The translations under genes and the position numbers were made by a program. DNA of 64,000 nucleotides from Neomegalonema sp. (GTDB lineage Bacteria > Pseudomonadota > Alphaproteobacteria > Rhodobacterales > Rhodobacteraceae). The DNA lies in the NCBI GenBank assembly GCA_022760435.1, contig JALEFY010000014.1, forward strand, positions 52,027 to 116,026, written 5' to 3'. Shown here piece by piece: positions 42,017 through 52,191 of this stretch. Within the stretch, counting starts at the first letter, position 1. Every line of letters starts with the position of its first letter. The notes under the pieces were generated by a model. That model saw nothing but the letters and a program-made list of their open reading frames with translations. It did no database searches and had not been told where the DNA came from.

Positions 42017-43027
42017 ATGAGTATGTCCAGCAACAGCACATCCGCCTTCGGCACCCCGCGCCGCAACGATACGACGCTCTGCCTCGCGACGCGCTTGTTC
42101 GCCTGGATCACGCTGGCTGTGCTCGCCGCCTTTCTGATCAACAATTTCCTGTCCCTGAGCCAGGATTGGCCGGGCGCCTTCGCCGCTTTCACGGGCGCCG
42201 GGTCGCTTTCCTTCGTGCAGCTCGCGCTTTATCTCGGCACCATCGGCGCCGCGATCGCCTATGTGCTCATGCGCCCCGACACCCCTCTGCGCGAGGACGC
42301 CGCCCGCATCACCGGATATAATACCTTCCTGATCCGCGCAGCCTTCTGGGCGGTGCTTTTTGTCGGCATCGGCGATGCCCTGATCTCGTTCATCCGTGTC
42401 GAGGGCATGCTCGGCAGCGTCGTGGGCGATGACCTCGCGACGAAGCTCTCGCGCCCGCAGTTTCGCGGGCCTTATGTCCATATCCCGCTGATCCTTGCCG
42501 GGATTATCATGGCCGCCTTTACCAGAACCCTCGGCTTTCTCTGGTTCGCGGTGCTGATCGTTCTGGCAGAGCTCCTGATCGTGATTACCCGCTTCGTCTT
42601 CTCCTACGAGCAAGCCTTCATGGGAGATCTGGTGCGGTTCTGGTACGCCGCGCTGTTCCTGTTCGCGAGCGCCTACACCTTGCTCGAGGAAGGCCATGTG
42701 CGGGTCGATGTCTTCTATGCAGGCTTTGCCGACAAGACCAAGGGCCGCGTCAACGCAATCGGCAGCATCATCCTTGGCATGGTGCTTTGCTGGACGATCC
42801 TCGCCATCGGCATGGGGGGCAAGGCGTCGATCATCAACAGCCCGGTGATGAATTTCGAGGTCTCCCAGTCGGGTTTTGGCATGTATATCAAATACTTGAT
42901 GGCAGGCTTTCTAGGATTGTTTGCAATCTCGATGCTGATCCAGTTCAGCAGTTATCTGCTTGAAGGGGTCGCCGATTATCGCGGTGATCCGGGCAAGCGC
43001 GAAGTATCCGGCGACAGCGGCCACTAA
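42017..43027 (+). CDS. TRAP transporter small permease (DctQ family), extended
   Basis: 336 residues, against about 160-220 for a usual DctQ. The C-terminal part (about 200-320) has the DctQ pattern: FSYEQAFMGDLVRFWYAALFLFASAYTLLEEGHVRVDVFY. The N-terminal ~190 residues add four or so extra hydrophobic segments. It should form the membrane partner of the large permease encoded next. The frame is long and continuous, so the extra segment looks genuine. Confidence 0.87.
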   Translation: MSMSSNSTSAFGTPRRNDTTLCLATRLFAWITLAVLAAFLINNFLSLSQDWPGAFAAFTGAGSLSFVQLALYLGTIGAAIAYVLMRPDTPLREDAARITGYNTFLIRAAFWAVLFVGIGDALISFIRVEGMLGSVVGDDLATKLSRPQFRGPYVHIPLILAGIIMAAFTRTLGFLWFAVLIVLAELLIVITRFVFSYEQAFMGDLVRFWYAALFLFASAYTLLEEGHVRVDVFYAGFADKTKGRVNAIGSIILGMVLCWTILAIGMGGKASIINSPVMNFEVSQSGFGMYIKYLMAGFLGLFAISMLIQFSSYLLEGVADYRGDPGKREVSGDSGH

Positions 43028-43061
43028 CCGGCATCAACACGATCCATAAAAGAGTGTAACG

Positions 43062-45710
43062 ATGGAAGTCTTCTTTCTCCTCCTGCTGATCGTGCTGATG
43101 GCCGCCGCTCTGGGCTCTGGCTACCCGGTCGCCTTCGCCCTGCCCGGCGCTGCAATCCTGACGATCGGCATTGCCGCGGGCGCGGGATATCTGTTCTCCG
43201 GGCATACCGATGCCTATTTCTCCCATGGCGGGCCGAGCCAATGGCTCTCGGCGGGGGTGACAAACCTGCGCGGGGTCTTCTGGGAAGTGGAGCGCGATAC
43301 GCTCATAGCAATCCCGCTCTTCATCTTCATGGGCCTGATGCTTCAGCGCTCGAAAATCGCCGAAGATCTGCTCGTCACCATGGCGAAGCTGTTTGGTCCG
43401 GTGCCCGGAGGGCTGGGGATCTCGGTGGTGTTCGTTGGTGCCCTGCTCGCCGCGACCACCGGGATTGTCGGCGCGACGGTGGTGGCGATGGGTCTGATCT
43501 CGCTGCCAGCGATGCTGCGGCAGAATTATTCACCCTCGCTGGCCACCGGCACGATCGCGGCTTCGGGCACGCTGGGTCAGATCATCCCGCCTTCGATCGT
43601 CCTGATCATTCTGGCCGACCAGCTCGCCAGCGCCGTCGATCAGGCCGATAATGCCCGCAAGGCCCTCTACAAGACCGCCACCGGCGAGTTGACCATGCCG
43701 TCGGAATTCGGGGTGATCTCGACCTCGGCCGGTGACATGTTCCTTGGCGCCTTCGTGCCCGGGATCCTGCTGGTGGGCCTTTACATGGCCTATATCCTCA
43801 TCTTCGCGATCCTGAACCCGAAAAAGGCCCCGGCGGTGCACACCGAAGGCGCGTTCGATGCTGCCTTCTGGGGGCAAGTCGCCCTGACCCTGGTGCCGCC
43901 GCTGGCGCTGATCTTCATCGTGCTCGGATCGATCATCGCCGGGGTGGCGACGGTCAATCAGGCCGGCGCGATCGGTGCCGCGGGCGCCGCCGTGATGGCC
44001 GGGTATCGCCTCCATGAGGGGCAGGGGCGCTACATTCCCGCCCTTCTTGGCCTCGCCTCGCTGATCCTGGTCGCTGTGGTCACCGCCAATTTCGACACCA
44101 ATATTCGTAATGTCAGCACCACGAATGATCAGATCGGGCTGGTGCTCGCGCTCATCGGCGTGATCGGATTGGTGATCGCCATCGGCTGGAGCTTCCTGCG
44201 CACCTTGCGTATCGAAGACACGCTTTACGGCGTGATGATCGAGACCGCCAAGACGACGGCGCTGGTCTTCATCATCCTGCTTGGCGCCGCGATGCTGACC
44301 TCGGCCTTCCGAGCCTTTGGCGGCGAGGAAATGGTCCGCGAGTTCCTGAACGGATTGCCGGGCGGCTTTTGGACCCAATTCGTGATCGTGATGCTGGTGA
44401 TCTTCCTGCTCGGCTTCTTCCTCGATTTCATCGAGATCGCCGTGGTGGTGGTGCCGATCGTTGCGCCGATCCTGCTGGCCGATCCCGAGGCGAATGTGAC
44501 CGCCGTCTGGCTGGGGGTGATGATCGGGCTCAACATCCAGACATCCTTCCTGACCCCGCCCTTCGGCTTTGCGCTGTTCTATCTGCGCGGGGTGGCCCCG
44601 GCAGCGGTTCGGACCTTGCAAATCTATCGCGGTGTGATCGCCTTTATCGGCCTGCAAATCGCGGCACTGGTGATTGTCGGCCTTTATCCGCCGCTGGTGA
44701 ACTATCTGCCGACCCGTACCTCGCTCACCTCCGAAACCGCCCCGCCCCCGCTCAACCCGGCACTGCAATACTGCATGGAAGAATATGTGCAGGAAGCCTT
44801 TGCCGATGAGGGCGATGAGCTGCGGGCGCAGATCGCAGCGGCGCAAGCGCTGGATCTGTCGATCCTGCCGCGCAAGCTGCGCAGCGAGATCGAGGGCAGT
44901 TTCGACAAGGCCGCTGGCAGCTTCGATAATATGAGCGAGATCCAGCGGATCGAGGCACAGGTCGAGGACGAGGCGGAGAACTACCGCCCGCTGCACTCGA
45001 CGGTGCGCGCGCTGGAGAAGAAAGTCGCGCGGATTGACGAGCAGATCGACGCCCTGCGCACCGCCTCCACGCGTTTCAACGCGACGCAGGCGATCAAGGA
45101 TGCGAATGCGCTGCGCATCCAGCGGCTGGAATCGGACAAGGCCGCACTGCTCGCGCAGATCCCTGCGGACTGGGCAGAGGTACAAGGCCGCTTCGCCAAG
45201 CTCACGACGGCGGAAACCAGCGCGCGTAACACCTTCCGGCGCTCGGCCGATCAGGCCTATCAGCCGGTCGAAGAGCTTGTTAGCGTGCTGGAGGACACGC
45301 CAAAGCTTGCCGCCTTCACCGACGAGCTCGCGCAACTGAAGACCGACCTGCAAAGCCTCGAGGGAGAGGCGGCCGAAGAGCGCATTCAGCAAGTCGAGCG
45401 CGCGATCGGCGAGGTTGAGGGCAGCTCAGAGGTAAAGAAACTTCTGAGCCGCGCGCGCCGTGCCTTGCGCGGTCGCCGGGCCGACCCGGAGAAGTCGAAA
45501 GCCGAGATCGACAAGGCGATCAATACGCTGGCCGAGACACTCGCATGGCAACAGCAGGCGCAAAGCACGCTGGCGCCGGGCCTGAACCGCTATCTCGCGG
45601 CAATCGGCGATACGATCGGGCTGCGTAGCCAACCCAAGCTGCCGCGCGAGCATGCGCTCTATGTCGCGGCCTGTCAGTCGAACCACCGCGACATCTCGCT
45701 GAACTTCTGA
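43062..45710 (+). CDS. TRAP transporter large permease (DctM family) with coiled-coil tail
   Basis: 882 residues, about twice the usual DctM. Residues 1 to about 550 are the permease, with GIVGATVVAMGLISLPAML, SGTLGQIIPPSIVLIILADQ and NIQTSFLTPPFGFALFYLRG, and extra membrane segments in the middle (about 310-370). From about 550 to the end is a hydrophilic, helical, Glu/Arg/Ala-rich region with coiled-coil heptads (e.g. RALEKKVARIDEQIDALR), predicted cytoplasmic. The tail has no catalytic motif that I recognise. The stop shares one base with the next start. Confidence 0.9.
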   Translation: MEVFFLLLLIVLMAAALGSGYPVAFALPGAAILTIGIAAGAGYLFSGHTDAYFSHGGPSQWLSAGVTNLRGVFWEVERDTLIAIPLFIFMGLMLQRSKIAEDLLVTMAKLFGPVPGGLGISVVFVGALLAATTGIVGATVVAMGLISLPAMLRQNYSPSLATGTIAASGTLGQIIPPSIVLIILADQLASAVDQADNARKALYKTATGELTMPSEFGVISTSAGDMFLGAFVPGILLVGLYMAYILIFAILNPKKAPAVHTEGAFDAAFWGQVALTLVPPLALIFIVLGSIIAGVATVNQAGAIGAAGAAVMAGYRLHEGQGRYIPALLGLASLILVAVVTANFDTNIRNVSTTNDQIGLVLALIGVIGLVIAIGWSFLRTLRIEDTLYGVMIETAKTTALVFIILLGAAMLTSAFRAFGGEEMVREFLNGLPGGFWTQFVIVMLVIFLLGFFLDFIEIAVVVVPIVAPILLADPEANVTAVWLGVMIGLNIQTSFLTPPFGFALFYLRGVAPAAVRTLQIYRGVIAFIGLQIAALVIVGLYPPLVNYLPTRTSLTSETAPPPLNPALQYCMEEYVQEAFADEGDELRAQIAAAQALDLSILPRKLRSEIEGSFDKAAGSFDNMSEIQRIEAQVEDEAENYRPLHSTVRALEKKVARIDEQIDALRTASTRFNATQAIKDANALRIQRLESDKAALLAQIPADWAEVQGRFAKLTTAETSARNTFRRSADQAYQPVEELVSVLEDTPKLAAFTDELAQLKTDLQSLEGEAAEERIQQVERAIGEVEGSSEVKKLLSRARRALRGRRADPEKSKAEIDKAINTLAETLAWQQQAQSTLAPGLNRYLAAIGDTIGLRSQPKLPREHALYVAACQSNHRDISLNF

Positions 45711-46213
45711 TGCTGGCGCTGGCCAGAACCCGCGCAATCTTCGCCCGTCTCCTGGTTCAGGGGGCGGGCGCTTTGCTGGTGTTTCTGCTGGCGATGCAGA
45801 TCGGCCAAATCATCGCCCGTACACTGTTCTCGGTGAGCCTCATTGCCCTTGAGGAGGGGATCGTGTTTCTGCACGGGCTCACCCTGCTGGCGGGATGCCT
45901 TTACGCACTGGTTCGGAACCGCCATGTCAGGCTCGATCTCGGCACCGCCCCTCCCGCGCTCCCTGCCCCTCCCGCCCCTCCCGCGCGCGCGGAGCGGGCG
46001 ATGACGCTGCTGCTCGGCCTACCGGCTGCCGGGCTGCTGCTCTGGGCCAGTCTTCCGGCGGCACGCTTCGCCATTCTCACGCTGGAGGGCTCTGCCGATC
46101 CCGCCGGGCTGCCGCTGGTTTTCGTGCTCAAGGGCGCCATCGCCCTATTTGCGTTGCTGCTTTTGCTGCTCCTCGCGAGCAGCCTGCTGGCGCCTTTCAC
46201 CGAGCAAGAATAG
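45710..46213 (+). CDS. Second TRAP small permease (DctQ family)
   Basis: 167 residues, normal DctQ size, four hydrophobic segments. The characteristic EEGIVFLHGLTLLAGCLYALVRNRHVRLDL segment lies near residues 42-75. A short Pro/Ala-rich loop (ALPAPPAPPAR) follows. The ATG overlaps the stop of the preceding large permease, so both permease pairs are made from one transcript. Confidence 0.82.
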   Translation: MLALARTRAIFARLLVQGAGALLVFLLAMQIGQIIARTLFSVSLIALEEGIVFLHGLTLLAGCLYALVRNRHVRLDLGTAPPALPAPPAPPARAERAMTLLLGLPAAGLLLWASLPAARFAILTLEGSADPAGLPLVFVLKGAIALFALLLLLLLASSLLAPFTEQE

Positions 46214-46246
46214 ACAGGAGCCGCAATCTGGCGGATACCGGCGCTC

Positions 46247-47749
46247 ATGAGCCTGCCTCTCGATCTTCTTTGCATCGGCGCGACCTTGCTGCTGTTGCTG
46301 CGCGGCTACCCGGTCGGGTTGACCCTGGCCGGGGCGGCGACCCTCTTTGCGCTGCTGGCCGAGGCGCTGGCCTATCCGCCCTGGGTCGAGAGCGGCGGGA
46401 TCGCGCAGATGCAGGCGGCCTTCGCGCGGGTTTTCGGGTTGATGGACGCGACCAATGAGCCGCTTCTGGCAATCCCGCTCTTTGTATTGATGGGTGTTAT
46501 CATCGAGCAGACCGGTCAGGCCGAGCGCCTTCTTAACCGGCTCAGCGCGCTTCTGGCCGGACGCGAGGGACTGGCGGCCTTGAGCGTTGGCACCGTACTC
46601 GCCGCCGCGACCGGGATTGTCGGGGCGACGGTGACCATGCTCGCAATCCTGGCACTGCCGAAGATGCGCCTTGCTGGCTACCCCGATGCGCTTTCGAGCG
46701 GCATCGTCGCCGCGGCCGGATCGCTGGGGCAGTTGATCCCGCCCTCGATCGTGCTGATCCTGCTGGCCGACGCTCTCAACACTGCCTGGCAGAGCGCTCA
46801 GCGCGACGCGGGGAACTGGGCACCGCTGCCGCTGAGCACGCCGGATCTCTTCGCCGCCTGCCTGCTGCCGGGCCTGCTGCTCGCATTGCTTTATGCTGCC
46901 TATATCATCGCGCGCACGACGGGGCGCCGACAGCGCGCCACAACAGCCAGCCGAGGCGCCGATCGGCTCACGCTGCTGGCACCGCTGGTACTCATCGCGC
47001 TGGTGCTCGGCTCGATCCTGTTTGGCCTTGCGAGCCCGACCGAGGCAGCCGCCCTAGGCGCGGTCGGTGCGATGATCCTGGCAGCAACGCGGCGCGCGCA
47101 GATCCTCGCGCTGCTCGGCCTGCTGGTGAGCGCGCTGGCGCTGATCTTTGGCAAGCCGCTTTTTCTGGCACTCCCCGCCGCGCTGCTGTTGAGTGCCGCC
47201 ATTGTCGCGTCGCTCTGGTCTCTTGCACGCAGCAACAGCGCCAAGCCCCCCGCCCTTGCGGCGATCCTCGACAAGAGCCTGACCCTGTCGGCAATGATCT
47301 TCATGATCGTGATCGGCGCGCAGATCTTCAGCCTCACCCTGCGCGGGCTGGGCGGCGCAGCGCGGATCGAGGGGCTGCTTGCCGATCTCACCGCCCAACC
47401 CGAGCTGGCGCTGTGGCTGGTGCTGGCGGTGATCTTCGTGCTTGGCTTTTTCCTCGATGTCTTCGAGATCGTGCTGATCGTCGTGCCGCTGACCGCGCCC
47501 GCCCTGTTTTCGATGGGGCATGATCCGCTCTGGACCGGAGCGATGATCGCCCTCGTCCTCCAGACCAGCTTTCTGACCCCGCCCTTTGGGGTGGCGCTGT
47601 TCTATTTACGCGGGGCGGCGCCGTCGGATCTGAAGACCGCGGCGCTCTATCGCGGCGTGATCCCGTTTGTCGCGCTGCAAGGGCTGGCCATCGCCCTGCT
47701 CGCGCTGATGCCGCCCCTCGCCACCGCCCTGCCGGCGCTGCTGCGCTGA
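46247..47749 (+). CDS. Second TRAP large permease (DctM family)
   Basis: 500 residues, near the normal DctM length. It has the family blocks LAIPLFVLMGVIIEQTG, GIVGATVTMLAILALPKM, GSLGQLIPPSIVLILLADAL and LQTSFLTPPFGVALFYLRGAAP. No coiled-coil tail is present, unlike the paralogue at 43-45.7 kb. No second binding protein gene follows, so this pair either shares the first protein or uses one encoded elsewhere. Confidence 0.9.
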   Translation: MSLPLDLLCIGATLLLLLRGYPVGLTLAGAATLFALLAEALAYPPWVESGGIAQMQAAFARVFGLMDATNEPLLAIPLFVLMGVIIEQTGQAERLLNRLSALLAGREGLAALSVGTVLAAATGIVGATVTMLAILALPKMRLAGYPDALSSGIVAAAGSLGQLIPPSIVLILLADALNTAWQSAQRDAGNWAPLPLSTPDLFAACLLPGLLLALLYAAYIIARTTGRRQRATTASRGADRLTLLAPLVLIALVLGSILFGLASPTEAAALGAVGAMILAATRRAQILALLGLLVSALALIFGKPLFLALPAALLLSAAIVASLWSLARSNSAKPPALAAILDKSLTLSAMIFMIVIGAQIFSLTLRGLGGAARIEGLLADLTAQPELALWLVLAVIFVLGFFLDVFEIVLIVVPLTAPALFSMGHDPLWTGAMIALVLQTSFLTPPFGVALFYLRGAAPSDLKTAALYRGVIPFVALQGLAIALLALMPPLATALPALLR

Positions 47750-47823
47750 TCCTTGCCTTGCCGCCCCCGCTCTGCTAGCCGAACGGCCTGACCTTCCCTT
47801 CCCGCCACTACAAGAGGCCGCCG

Positions 47824-49128
47824 ATGATCCCCCGCTATTCCCGCCCCGTCATGACCGCGATCTGGGAACCGGCGATGAAGTTCCGGATCTGGTACGAGAT
47901 CGAAGCCTATGCCGCCGAAGCCCAGGCTGAGCTTGGCGTGATCCCGAAATCGGCGATGCCCGCGATCTGGTCGGCCAAGGACAAGGAATTCGACATCGAG
48001 CGCATCGACGCGATCGAGCGTGAGACCAAGCATGATGTCATCGCCTTCCTGACCCATCTGGCCGAGCTGGTCGGCCCCGAAGCGCGCTTCGTGCATCAGG
48101 GCATGACCTCCTCGGACGTGCTCGACACCTGCTTCAACGTGCAACTATTGCGCGCCGCCAATATTCTGCACGATGATGTTCACGCGCTGATGCAGGCGCT
48201 CAAGCGCCGCGCGATCGAGCACAAGGACACGATCCGCATCGGCCGCAGCCACGGCATCCATGCGGAGCCGACGACGATGGGCCTGACCTTCGCGCGGTTC
48301 TATGCGGAGATGGAGCGCAACCTGATCCGGCTGGAGAATGCCCGCCGCGAGATTGCCACCTGCGCCATTTCCGGGGCTGTCGGCACCTTCGCCAATATCG
48401 ACCCGTTCGTCGAGGCCCATGTGGCCGAGAAGATGGGGCTCGAGGTCGAGCCGGTCTCCACCCAGGTGATCCCACGCGATCGCCACGCCATGTTCTTCGC
48501 CACGCTGGGTGTGATCGCCAGCAGCATCGAGAACATCGCCATCGAAATCCGTCACATGCAGCGTACCGAAGTGCTGGAAGCGGAGGAATTCTTCTCGAAG
48601 GGGCAAAAGGGCTCCTCGGCGATGCCGCACAAGCGCAACCCGGTGCTGACCGAGAACCTCACCGGTCTGGCGCGGCTGGTGCGCTCGATGGCCCAGCCGG
48701 CGATGGAGAATGTCGCTCTCTGGCATGAACGCGACATCTCACATTCCTCGGTGGAACGCATGATCGGACCGGATGCCACCGTAACGCTGGACTTCGCGCT
48801 GGCGCGTCTGACCAATGTGATCGAGAACCTGGTCGTATATCCGGACAACATGATCGCGAACATGAACAAGTTCCGCGGCCTCATCCACAGCCAACGGGTG
48901 CTGCTGGCGCTCACGCAAGCCGGTCAGTCGCGCGAGGACAGCTACCGCCTGGTGCAGCGCAATGCGATGAAGGTTTGGGAAGAGGGCAAGGATTTCCTCG
49001 AAGAGCTCAAGGCTGACAGTGACGTGACCGCCTCGCTCAGCCATGAGGCGCTCGAGGCGTTGTTTGATCTTGGTTATCACACCAAGCATGTCGACACGAT
49101 CTTCGCGCGGGTGTTCGGGGAGGGCTGA
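47824..49128 (+). CDS. purB: Adenylosuccinate lyase
   Basis: 434 residues with the fumarase/aspartase-superfamily signature [11 protein letters not shown] near residue 262 and the TSSDVLDTC and [10 protein letters not shown] blocks that carry the active-site histidine. It splits SAICAR and adenylosuccinate to release fumarate, acting twice in purine synthesis. It is a stand-alone gene with its own start region after the TRAP operon, and a strong terminator follows at 49309-49341. Confidence 0.96.
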   Translation: MIPRYSRPVMTAIWEPAMKFRIWYEIEAYAAEAQAELGVIPKSAMPAIWSAKDKEFDIERIDAIERETKHDVIAFLTHLAELVGPEARFVHQGMTSSDVLDTCFNVQLLRAANILHDDVHALMQALKRRAIEHKDTIRIGRSHGIHAEPTTMGLTFARFYAEMERNLIRLENARREIATCAISGAVGTFANIDPFVEAHVAEKMGLEVEPVSTQVIPRDRHAMFFATLGVIASSIENIAIEIRHMQRTEVLEAEEFFSKGQKGSSAMPHKRNPVLTENLTGLARLVRSMAQPAMENVALWHERDISHSSVERMIGPDATVTLDFALARLTNVIENLVVYPDNMIANMNKFRGLIHSQRVLLALTQAGQSREDSYRLVQRNAMKVWEEGKDFLEELKADSDVTASLSHEALEALFDLGYHTKHVDTIFARVFGEG

Positions 49129-49439
49129 GGCGCCCTGCCCGGCGTTTGGGCTCACCGGATCCGGACAATGCCCGTATATTTGTACAGACATTTCCCTTGA
49201 GCGCGCATCGGTTTTCACCGATAGTTCGCCTGCATCTCGCGGTGCTAATCTTCTTGCCCCCTGATCGGCACACGCGGAACTCGACAGTCTTCGCGAAGCC
49301 CCAATTCAAAAAGCCCATGGCCCCGCCGGCCATGGGCTTTTCGCATTTGCTCCTTACATGGTCGCATGAGCCCGCTTGCACCGAGTGCAACGCCATCCTA
49401 CCGTCGCCCCCCGAATGACCACTGCCTCAGGAGTGAGAG
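49129..49439. other. Gap between purB and pepN
   Basis: About 310 bp. Apart from the hairpin terminator at 49309-49341 nothing is recognised; the pepN promoter presumably lies in its last ~100 bp. Confidence 0.5.
49309..49341 (+). terminator. Strong bidirectional-type intrinsic terminator
   Basis: AAAAGCCCATGGCC-CCGCC-GGCCATGGGCTTTT is a perfect 14-bp stem with a 5-nt loop and A/T runs on both sides. It lies 180 bp after the purB stop and would end transcription from either direction. Confidence 0.85.
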
Positions 49440-52076
49440 ATGCGCCCCGAAACCGCCCCGGCCCTGCCCGTCATCCGGCTTGATGAGTATCGCCCGCCCG
49501 CCTGGGGCATTGACAGCGTCTCGCTCACCTTTTCGCTGCATCCAACCGCGACACGCGTCAAGGCACGCCTTGCGATCTCGCGCAGTGCGGTCGGCCCGCG
49601 CCCCGATCTCGTGCTTCAGGGTCGCAACCTCACCGTGATATCGGCCGCAATCGACGGCCGCACGCTCGGGGCGGATGATTATTCGCTCGACGCCGAGAGC
49701 ATCGTAATCCCGGCGGCGGGGCTGCCCGGCGATGCCTTCACCTGGGAATGCGAGACCGAGATCGACCCCAAGGCCAACACCGCGCTCGAGGGGCTTTACA
49801 TGTCCCGCGACATGTTCTGCACCCAATGCGAGGCGGAGGGGTTTCGCAAGATCACCTTCTACCCCGACCGCCCCGATGTGATGAGCCTGTTCACCGTGCG
49901 CGTCGAGGCCGATGCCCGCGCCTTTCCGGTGCTGCTCTCCAATGGCAACCTGATCGAGGAAGGCAAGCTGGAGGATGGGCGCCATTTTGCCACTTGGCAC
50001 GACCCGCATCCCAAACCCTGCTATCTGTTCGCGCTGGTCGCTGGCGATCTCGTGCATGTCGAAGACCATTTCACCACTGCCTCGGGCCGCGATGTCGCGC
50101 TGAAGATCTTCACCCGCCACGGGGATGAGAGCAAGACCGACTACGCCATGGACGCGCTCAAGCGCTCGATGCGCTGGGACGAGGAAACCTATGGCTGCGA
50201 GTATGATCTCGACCTGTTCATGATCGTCGCGGTCGATGATTTCAACATGGGCGCGATGGAGAACAAGGGGCTCAATGTCTTCAACTCCAAATATGTGCTG
50301 GCGAGCCCGCAAACCGCGACTGATCGCGACTATGAGCTGATCGAGAGCGTGGTGGCCCATGAATATTTCCACAACTGGACCGGCAACCGCATCACCTGCC
50401 GTGACTGGTTCCAGCTCTGCCTGAAGGAAGGGCTGACCGTCTTTCGCGATCAGCAATTCTCCGAAGATCAGCGCTCGGCCTCGGTGATGCGGATCGACGG
50501 GGTCAAGGCCCTGCGCGCGCGCCAGTTCCGCGAGGATGCAGGCCCGCTCGCTCATCCGGTGCGCCCGGAAAAGTATTCGGAAATCAACAACTTCTACACC
50601 GCGACCGTCTACGAGAAGGGCGCCGAGGTGGTGCGGATGCTGCACACGCTGGTCGGCCCAGAGCTCTATCGCAAGGCGCTCGATCTCTATTTCGAACGTC
50701 ATGACGGGCAGGCCTGCACGATCGAGGATTTCCGGCAGTGTTTCGAGGATGCCTCGGGGCGCGATCTGTCGCAATTCGCCCGCTGGTGGAGCCAGTCGGG
50801 CACGCCGCGGCTGACGGTGCGCGAGAGCTATGACGCTGGCAATCAGCGCTTCACCCTCTCACTCGCGCAGCAAACCCCAGTCACCCAGGACGGTCAGGAG
50901 AAGCATCCCCTGCATCTGCCCGTGCGCATCGCCCTGCTCGCCCCTTCGGGCGAGACGCTGCTTGCCGAGCAGGTGCTGGAGATGACGCAGAGCGCGCAGG
51001 ATTTCGTGTTTGAGGGCATCGCGCAAGAGCCGCTCCTTTCCCTCAATCGCGGCTTTGGCGCGCCGGTGATCGTGGAGCGCACAGTGCCCGAAGCGTCGCT
51101 GGCGGCGCTGCTGGCCCATGAGAGCGACCCGTTCAACCGTTGGGAGGCAGCTCGGACCCTTGCGCAGCGCGCGCTTCTTGGCACGGCGCAGGCGCTCAGC
51201 ACGGGCGAGCCGGCCCCGGATCTGGACGCCTTTTGTGCCGCGATGGGGACAGCGCTGGTCGATGAAACGCTCGATCCGGACTTTCGCGCACTGATCTGGA
51301 CCCTGCCCGGCGAGGATGAACTCGCTGGCGAGATGGCCCGCTTGCATGGCACCGCCGATCCCGATGCCCTGCATCGCGCCCGCGAGCTGGTCAAGACACG
51401 TCTGGCCGAGGATCATCGCGCCGCGCTTACCGCACTATATGAGACGATGGCCACCCAGGGCGCCTATCGTCCGATTGCCGAAGATGCCGGCAAGCGCGCC
51501 TTGCGCAACACTGCTCTGGCCTATCTGGCCCAGCTTGGCGAAGAGGGGCTGAGCCGGGCGCGGACGCAATTTGCCTCCGCCGACAACATGACCGACCAGA
51601 TGCCCGCGCTGACCCTGCTGGTCCATCACCGCGATGCGGAGGCGGCCAGCGCGCTCAAGCGCTTCTATCAGCAATGGAGCAATGATGCGCTGGTGCTGGG
51701 CAAATGGTTCAGCGTGCAAGCGACGGCCCCGGGCGCGCAGGCGCTGGCCGTGATCGAGACCCTGACCGCGCATCGCGATTTTGATTGGAAAAACCCCAAC
51801 AAATTCCGCGCCCTGCTCGGCTCGTTTGCGATGGGAAATCCGTCGGGATTTCATGCCAAGGACGGCTCGGGCTACAAGGTCTTCACCGATTGGCTGCTCA
51901 AGCTCGATCCGGTAAACCCGCAGACCACCTCGAAACTGATCACCGCGTTCGAGACCTGGCGGCGCTATGATGCCGGGCGTCAGGCGCTGATCAAGGCGCA
52001 ATTGCAGCGGCTGGCTGGCAAGGAAGACCTCTCGCGCGATGCTCGGGAAATGGTGACGAAGGTGCTTGGCGCCTGA
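49440..52076 (+). CDS. pepN: Aminopeptidase N (M1 family)
   Basis: 878 residues, the E. coli PepN-type length. The exopeptidase motif GAMEN lies near residue 268 (MGAMENKGLNVFNSKYVLAS), the zinc site HEYFHNWTGNR near 307, and the third ligand Glu in CLKEGLTVFRDQQFS near 329. The C-terminal helical domain characteristic of the PepN branch is present. It is a cytoplasmic zinc aminopeptidase with broad specificity. The start ATG follows GGAGTGAG. A hairpin follows the stop. Confidence 0.96.
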   Translation: MRPETAPALPVIRLDEYRPPAWGIDSVSLTFSLHPTATRVKARLAISRSAVGPRPDLVLQGRNLTVISAAIDGRTLGADDYSLDAESIVIPAAGLPGDAFTWECETEIDPKANTALEGLYMSRDMFCTQCEAEGFRKITFYPDRPDVMSLFTVRVEADARAFPVLLSNGNLIEEGKLEDGRHFATWHDPHPKPCYLFALVAGDLVHVEDHFTTASGRDVALKIFTRHGDESKTDYAMDALKRSMRWDEETYGCEYDLDLFMIVAVDDFNMGAMENKGLNVFNSKYVLASPQTATDRDYELIESVVAHEYFHNWTGNRITCRDWFQLCLKEGLTVFRDQQFSEDQRSASVMRIDGVKALRARQFREDAGPLAHPVRPEKYSEINNFYTATVYEKGAEVVRMLHTLVGPELYRKALDLYFERHDGQACTIEDFRQCFEDASGRDLSQFARWWSQSGTPRLTVRESYDAGNQRFTLSLAQQTPVTQDGQEKHPLHLPVRIALLAPSGETLLAEQVLEMTQSAQDFVFEGIAQEPLLSLNRGFGAPVIVERTVPEASLAALLAHESDPFNRWEAARTLAQRALLGTAQALSTGEPAPDLDAFCAAMGTALVDETLDPDFRALIWTLPGEDELAGEMARLHGTADPDALHRARELVKTRLAEDHRAALTALYETMATQGAYRPIAEDAGKRALRNTALAYLAQLGEEGLSRARTQFASADNMTDQMPALTLLVHHRDAEAASALKRFYQQWSNDALVLGKWFSVQATAPGAQALAVIETLTAHRDFDWKNPNKFRALLGSFAMGNPSGFHAKDGSGYKVFTDWLLKLDPVNPQTTSKLITAFETWRRYDAGRQALIKAQLQRLAGKEDLSRDAREMVTKVLGA

Positions 52077-52081
52077 GGAAC

Positions 52082-52124
52082 CCGCCCGCCGCTCCTGCCG
52101 CGTGGCAACAGGGACGGCGGGCGG
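52082..52124. terminator. GC-rich hairpin between convergent pepN and HNH gene
   Basis: CCGCCCGCCG (52082-52091) pairs perfectly with CGGCGGGCGG (52115-52124) around a 23-nt loop, 6 bp after the pepN stop. There is no T-run, so its function as a terminator is uncertain. Confidence 0.4.
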
Positions 52125-52191
52125 ACTATCCCGCGGATCCTCCCGTGGATCATCCCCCTGCGATCCCTTCCGGGCGCGCAGGCTTCAGCCC

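Noticed and set aside
43530..45392. 620-codon minus-strand frame opposite the large TRAP permease
   Set aside because: His/Asp/Gln/Arg-rich shadow of a hydrophobic gene; no start signal or family.
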